A stretch of DNA of 15,572 nucleotides, from positions 1 to 15,572 of the forward strand of contig JBDKFM010000035.1 of assembly GCA_039798685.1 (NCBI GenBank), read 5' to 3'. The translations under genes were made by a program, and so were the position numbers. Below are positions 13,799 through 15,572 of the stretch, in pieces; within the stretch, counting starts at the first letter, position 1, and every line of letters starts with the position of its first letter. Origin of the DNA: JACPGQ01 sp039798685. Its GTDB lineage: Bacteria; Patescibacteriota; Microgenomatia; Levybacterales; UBA12049. The notes under the pieces were generated by a model. The model saw only the letters and a program-made list of their open reading frames with translations, did not search any database and had not been told where the DNA came from.

Positions 13799-14764
13799 AT
13801 GGAAGGAAATAGCGGAGATGCACCTAAACTCCCCCCGAAAACACTCTCTCGAAGACAGCTTATCGGTAATGCGATAGGGATTGCAGCAGCAAGTGCAACA
13901 AGTGGTTATGCAGTCGGTAGGATCACAAAAGACACACCAGCAGAAGCACCCGCAACTGATGCACCTTCCACCGGAACACCAAGATCGCAGCCTGAAATCA
14001 GCGGACAAATCCAAACCGAACCGACTCATCCCTCAGAGTCTTCAGCTGTACCGTCAACAACGCAGGAAGCCACATCAGAAATCCCAAAAACAGAATTGTC
14101 ACCATCTACTAATACATCACAGGAATCTGTCAATGAAGCAACGGTAGACTCCGAAGAAATTATCGAAGAGGAAGCATCCCCGACCGCAACACCTACAGCA
14201 GAAAAAAAGAAAAAACGCACACTCAAAGAAATCCTCGCCGATGCGGATATGGACAAAGAAAAAATGAGGGAACTCTATAACAACAACACCAGAGTCATTA
14301 CAGACCCCTGGAGTGCGCTCGCAGATCCGAAACTTAGCGGAGAATGGCTGCCTGATGGATTTGGAAGTGGGTGGTGCCTCGCAGGTGTTCGATACTCACT
14401 ACAGCTCTCAGATATTATGATCGAGGACTTAAAAGGAATTGGATCTGCTTACAAAGCCGAAGCAGTCTTTGACAGTCATCCAGAACTCTTTGAAAAGCTC
14501 AACATTAGTCGCAAATCAATCCCATCACTTCCCCCGGGTACGATTCTCGTCTACGAACCAAATCAGGACTCAGATCCGGGAGGCGGGGCTTATGATTTGG
14601 TCGATGGTGTCCATCACGGCCATATTTCGATTCTTCGGGGAAGAAATGATCAGAAAGAGGTACTTGCTGGCAGTGACCATGAAGAACTACTTGAGATAGA
14701 CATGTCCCTCATGCATCATAAGATCCAGGCATACATCATCAAGAACTCTTCTTCTGCTTCATGA
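13799..14764 (+). CDS. Exported CHAP-like cysteine hydrolase with twin-arginine-type signal
   Basis: A 321-aa protein in three parts. The N-terminus (1-40) has 'SRRQLIG' (R18, R19) followed by a hydrophobic alanine-rich stretch (21-39), resembling a Tat signal peptide or a signal anchor. Residues 43-138 form a low-complexity linker rich in Thr, Ser, Pro and Glu, ending in a Lys cluster, typical of surface proteins. The C-terminal domain (about 165-316) looks like a CHAP/NlpC-type cysteine amidase: 'GSGWCLAGVRYSL' (189-201, candidate nucleophile C193), 'LPPGTILVYEP' (244-254) and 'HHGHISIL' (272-279, candidate catalytic His H275). A role in cell-wall remodelling or cleaving another cell's peptidoglycan is inferred. 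The 3' end overlaps the convergent methyltransferase gene by 26 bp. Confidence 0.7.
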   Translation: MEGNSGDAPKLPPKTLSRRQLIGNAIGIAAASATSGYAVGRITKDTPAEAPATDAPSTGTPRSQPEISGQIQTEPTHPSESSAVPSTTQEATSEIPKTELSPSTNTSQESVNEATVDSEEIIEEEASPTATPTAEKKKKRTLKEILADADMDKEKMRELYNNNTRVITDPWSALADPKLSGEWLPDGFGSGWCLAGVRYSLQLSDIMIEDLKGIGSAYKAEAVFDSHPELFEKLNISRKSIPSLPPGTILVYEPNQDSDPGGGAYDLVDGVHHGHISILRGRNDQKEVLAGSDHEELLEIDMSLMHHKIQAYIIKNSSSAS

Positions 14765-15278
14765 CTTCAAACAGGACAATTCCCAACGATACCATAACAT
14801 TCAAACTCGTATTCACTCCCCACATCGGGATCTCAACAATTCGATCACAAAGACTCAGCACTTCCTCTGAAACCCCGTCTGTCTCATGCCCCACAACGAG
14901 TGCAACGGGAAAAGTATAATCAACCGTATCGTATGGCACACTTCGCTCATCTTGTTCAACTGCAATTATTTTGACATTGGGGATTTGTAATTTGAGATTT
15001 GAAATTGCAGTTTTTGCATCAGCAAAATACTGCCATTCCACCCACTCTGTAGTATTAATCGACGCTTTTTTAATCCTATGATTTGGAGGCGTCTCTGTTC
15101 CACCACAAAGAAACACTTTTTCAGCCGCCACTGCATCTGCAAGGCGGAAGACAGCACCGATATTATACGTATCAAGAACGTTATCCAAAATGATATACAC
15201 TGGATTTTTCTTAACCTTCTTCCGCTCTTCCTCAGAGACAGTCATGACACGAAGCTCAACTGGTTTTAACTTTTGCAT
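14739..15278 (-). CDS. SpoU/TrmH-family (SPOUT) RNA 2'-O-methyltransferase
   Basis: A 179-aa S-adenosylmethionine-dependent methyltransferase acting on tRNA or rRNA ribose. All three family motifs are visible: motif 1 'LDNVLDTYNIGAVFRLADA' (31-49, with N39 and R45), motif 2 'VVGHETDGVS' (128-137) and motif 3 'IPMWGVNTSLNVMVSLGI' (150-167), which forms the trefoil knot that binds the cofactor. It lacks the extra N-terminal RNA-binding domain of RlmB-type enzymes. The exact target nucleotide cannot be told. The frame is open to an ATG at 15311, but a TATAAT ends 7 nt before the ATG at 15278, so I choose that start. Residues 91-104 are encoded by an AT-rich repeat-like stretch. Confidence 0.9.
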   Translation of the reverse strand: MQKLKPVELRVMTVSEEERKKVKKNPVYIILDNVLDTYNIGAVFRLADAVAAEKVFLCGGTETPPNHRIKKASINTTEWVEWQYFADAKTAISNLKLQIPNVKIIAVEQDERSVPYDTVDYTFPVALVVGHETDGVSEEVLSLCDRIVEIPMWGVNTSLNVMVSLGIVLFEVMKQKKSS

Positions 15279-15285
15279 AGAGAAT

Positions 15286-15291
15286 ATTATA
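15286..15291 (-). promoter_or_regulatory. -10 box of the SPOUT methyltransferase gene
   Basis: Minus strand TATAAT, 7 nt before the ATG at 15278. No good -35 at 16-18 bp; the region upstream is AT-rich. Confidence 0.6.
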
Positions 15292-15404
15292 GCAGGCAGA
15301 CTAATTTTCAATTCGAAATTTGAAATTCTCAGTGAAAGCTAACTGTTTTAAAATTAAATTTTCAAATTGTCTATACATTACAAATTGAAAATTCTAAAAG
15401 TGGA

Positions 15405-15572
15405 CTACTGTGTTGTAGGGGTCACCGTTGGAGTAGCTGATGGAACAGCACCGTTATTTTGTGACTGCTGCAGCTGCTGCATCGCTTTCTGATTTTCCTG
15501 CAACTGCTTCATAAGTTCTTTTATTTGCTCATACAGCTTCTTTCTTTCTTCAAGAAGCTTCGCCCGCTGCTC
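15405..15572 (-). CDS. C-terminal end of a coiled-coil protein (5' part outside window)
   Basis: Fifty-five codons plus a TAG stop on the minus strand, running off the window edge. The visible part begins with a strongly helical coiled-coil stretch rich in Glu, Lys, Leu and Gln (about residues 1-37 of the fragment, with several 'LQE', 'MKQLQ' and 'MQQLQQ' turns), followed by a short Ser/Thr/Pro/Ala-rich tail (…PSATPTVTPTTQ). Nothing here identifies the family; the tail resembles the low-complexity tails of exported or surface proteins. The 15312-15404 gap to the methyltransferase gene is AT-rich with imperfect TTTCAAATT-type inverted repeats. Confidence 0.6.
   Translation of the reverse strand, partial: EQRAKLLEERKKLYEQIKELMKQLQENQKAMQQLQQSQNNGAVPSATPTVTPTTQ

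Overview
The window looks like a bacterial chromosome segment from the Candidate Phyla Radiation (Patescibacteria), possibly a Peregrinibacteria/Peribacteria-like lineage. The evidence is a divergent 16S rRNA with mismatches at all three common 'universal' primer sites, a compact gene set with several unrecognised proteins, tRNA genes without encoded CCA, and a CofE-like ligase and reduced Mur ligase of the kind often seen in these genomes. The lineage is an inference. UGA is an ordinary stop here (several genes end in TGA and none has it in frame), so the UGA=Gly code of Gracilibacteria/Absconditabacteria is not in use.

Layout. 1-3082: partial CofE-like ligase (-), a small unknown protein (+), a membrane-anchored MurF-like ligase (+) and an RDD membrane protein (-). 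3185-4458: tRNA-Ile(GAT) (-), tRNA-Cys(GCA) (+), a protein with three zinc ribbons (+) and a small helical protein (+). 4544-5569: a lone SIR2-like protein (-), a defence-type candidate. 5635-7776: a complete 16S-only rRNA transcription unit (-) with consensus promoter, about 400-nt structured leader, RNase III-type processing stem and intrinsic terminator, with no 23S or 5S attached. 7801-8876: an S51 peptidase (-), and an odd class II tRNA (-) with its own promoter and terminator. 8971-12713: two tandem paralogous genes of an unrecognised ~550-aa family (+), separated by a short unit that looks like a promoter plus structured small RNA. 12703-15572: a family 4-like uracil-DNA glycosylase lacking half of its Fe-S cysteines (-), a hypothetical protein (-), an exported CHAP-like cysteine hydrolase (+), a SPOUT methyltransferase (-) and the C-terminus of a coiled-coil protein (-).

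Regulation. Good sigma70-type promoters (16-18 bp spacers) can be read by eye before most genes. For most protein genes the -10 box ends only 6-9 nt before the start codon and no Shine-Dalgarno sequence is present, which implies leaderless or near-leaderless mRNAs. This revises three starts (to 640, 13272 and 15278). The two unknown paralogs are exceptions, each with a leader of about 110 nt. The 16S anti-Shine-Dalgarno sequence is nevertheless intact.

Most interesting for follow-up: the paralog pair with its intergenic RNA, the tRNA with a 20-nt anticodon arm and long variable arm, the rRNA leader with two terminator-like hairpins nested in larger stems, and the promoter architecture.
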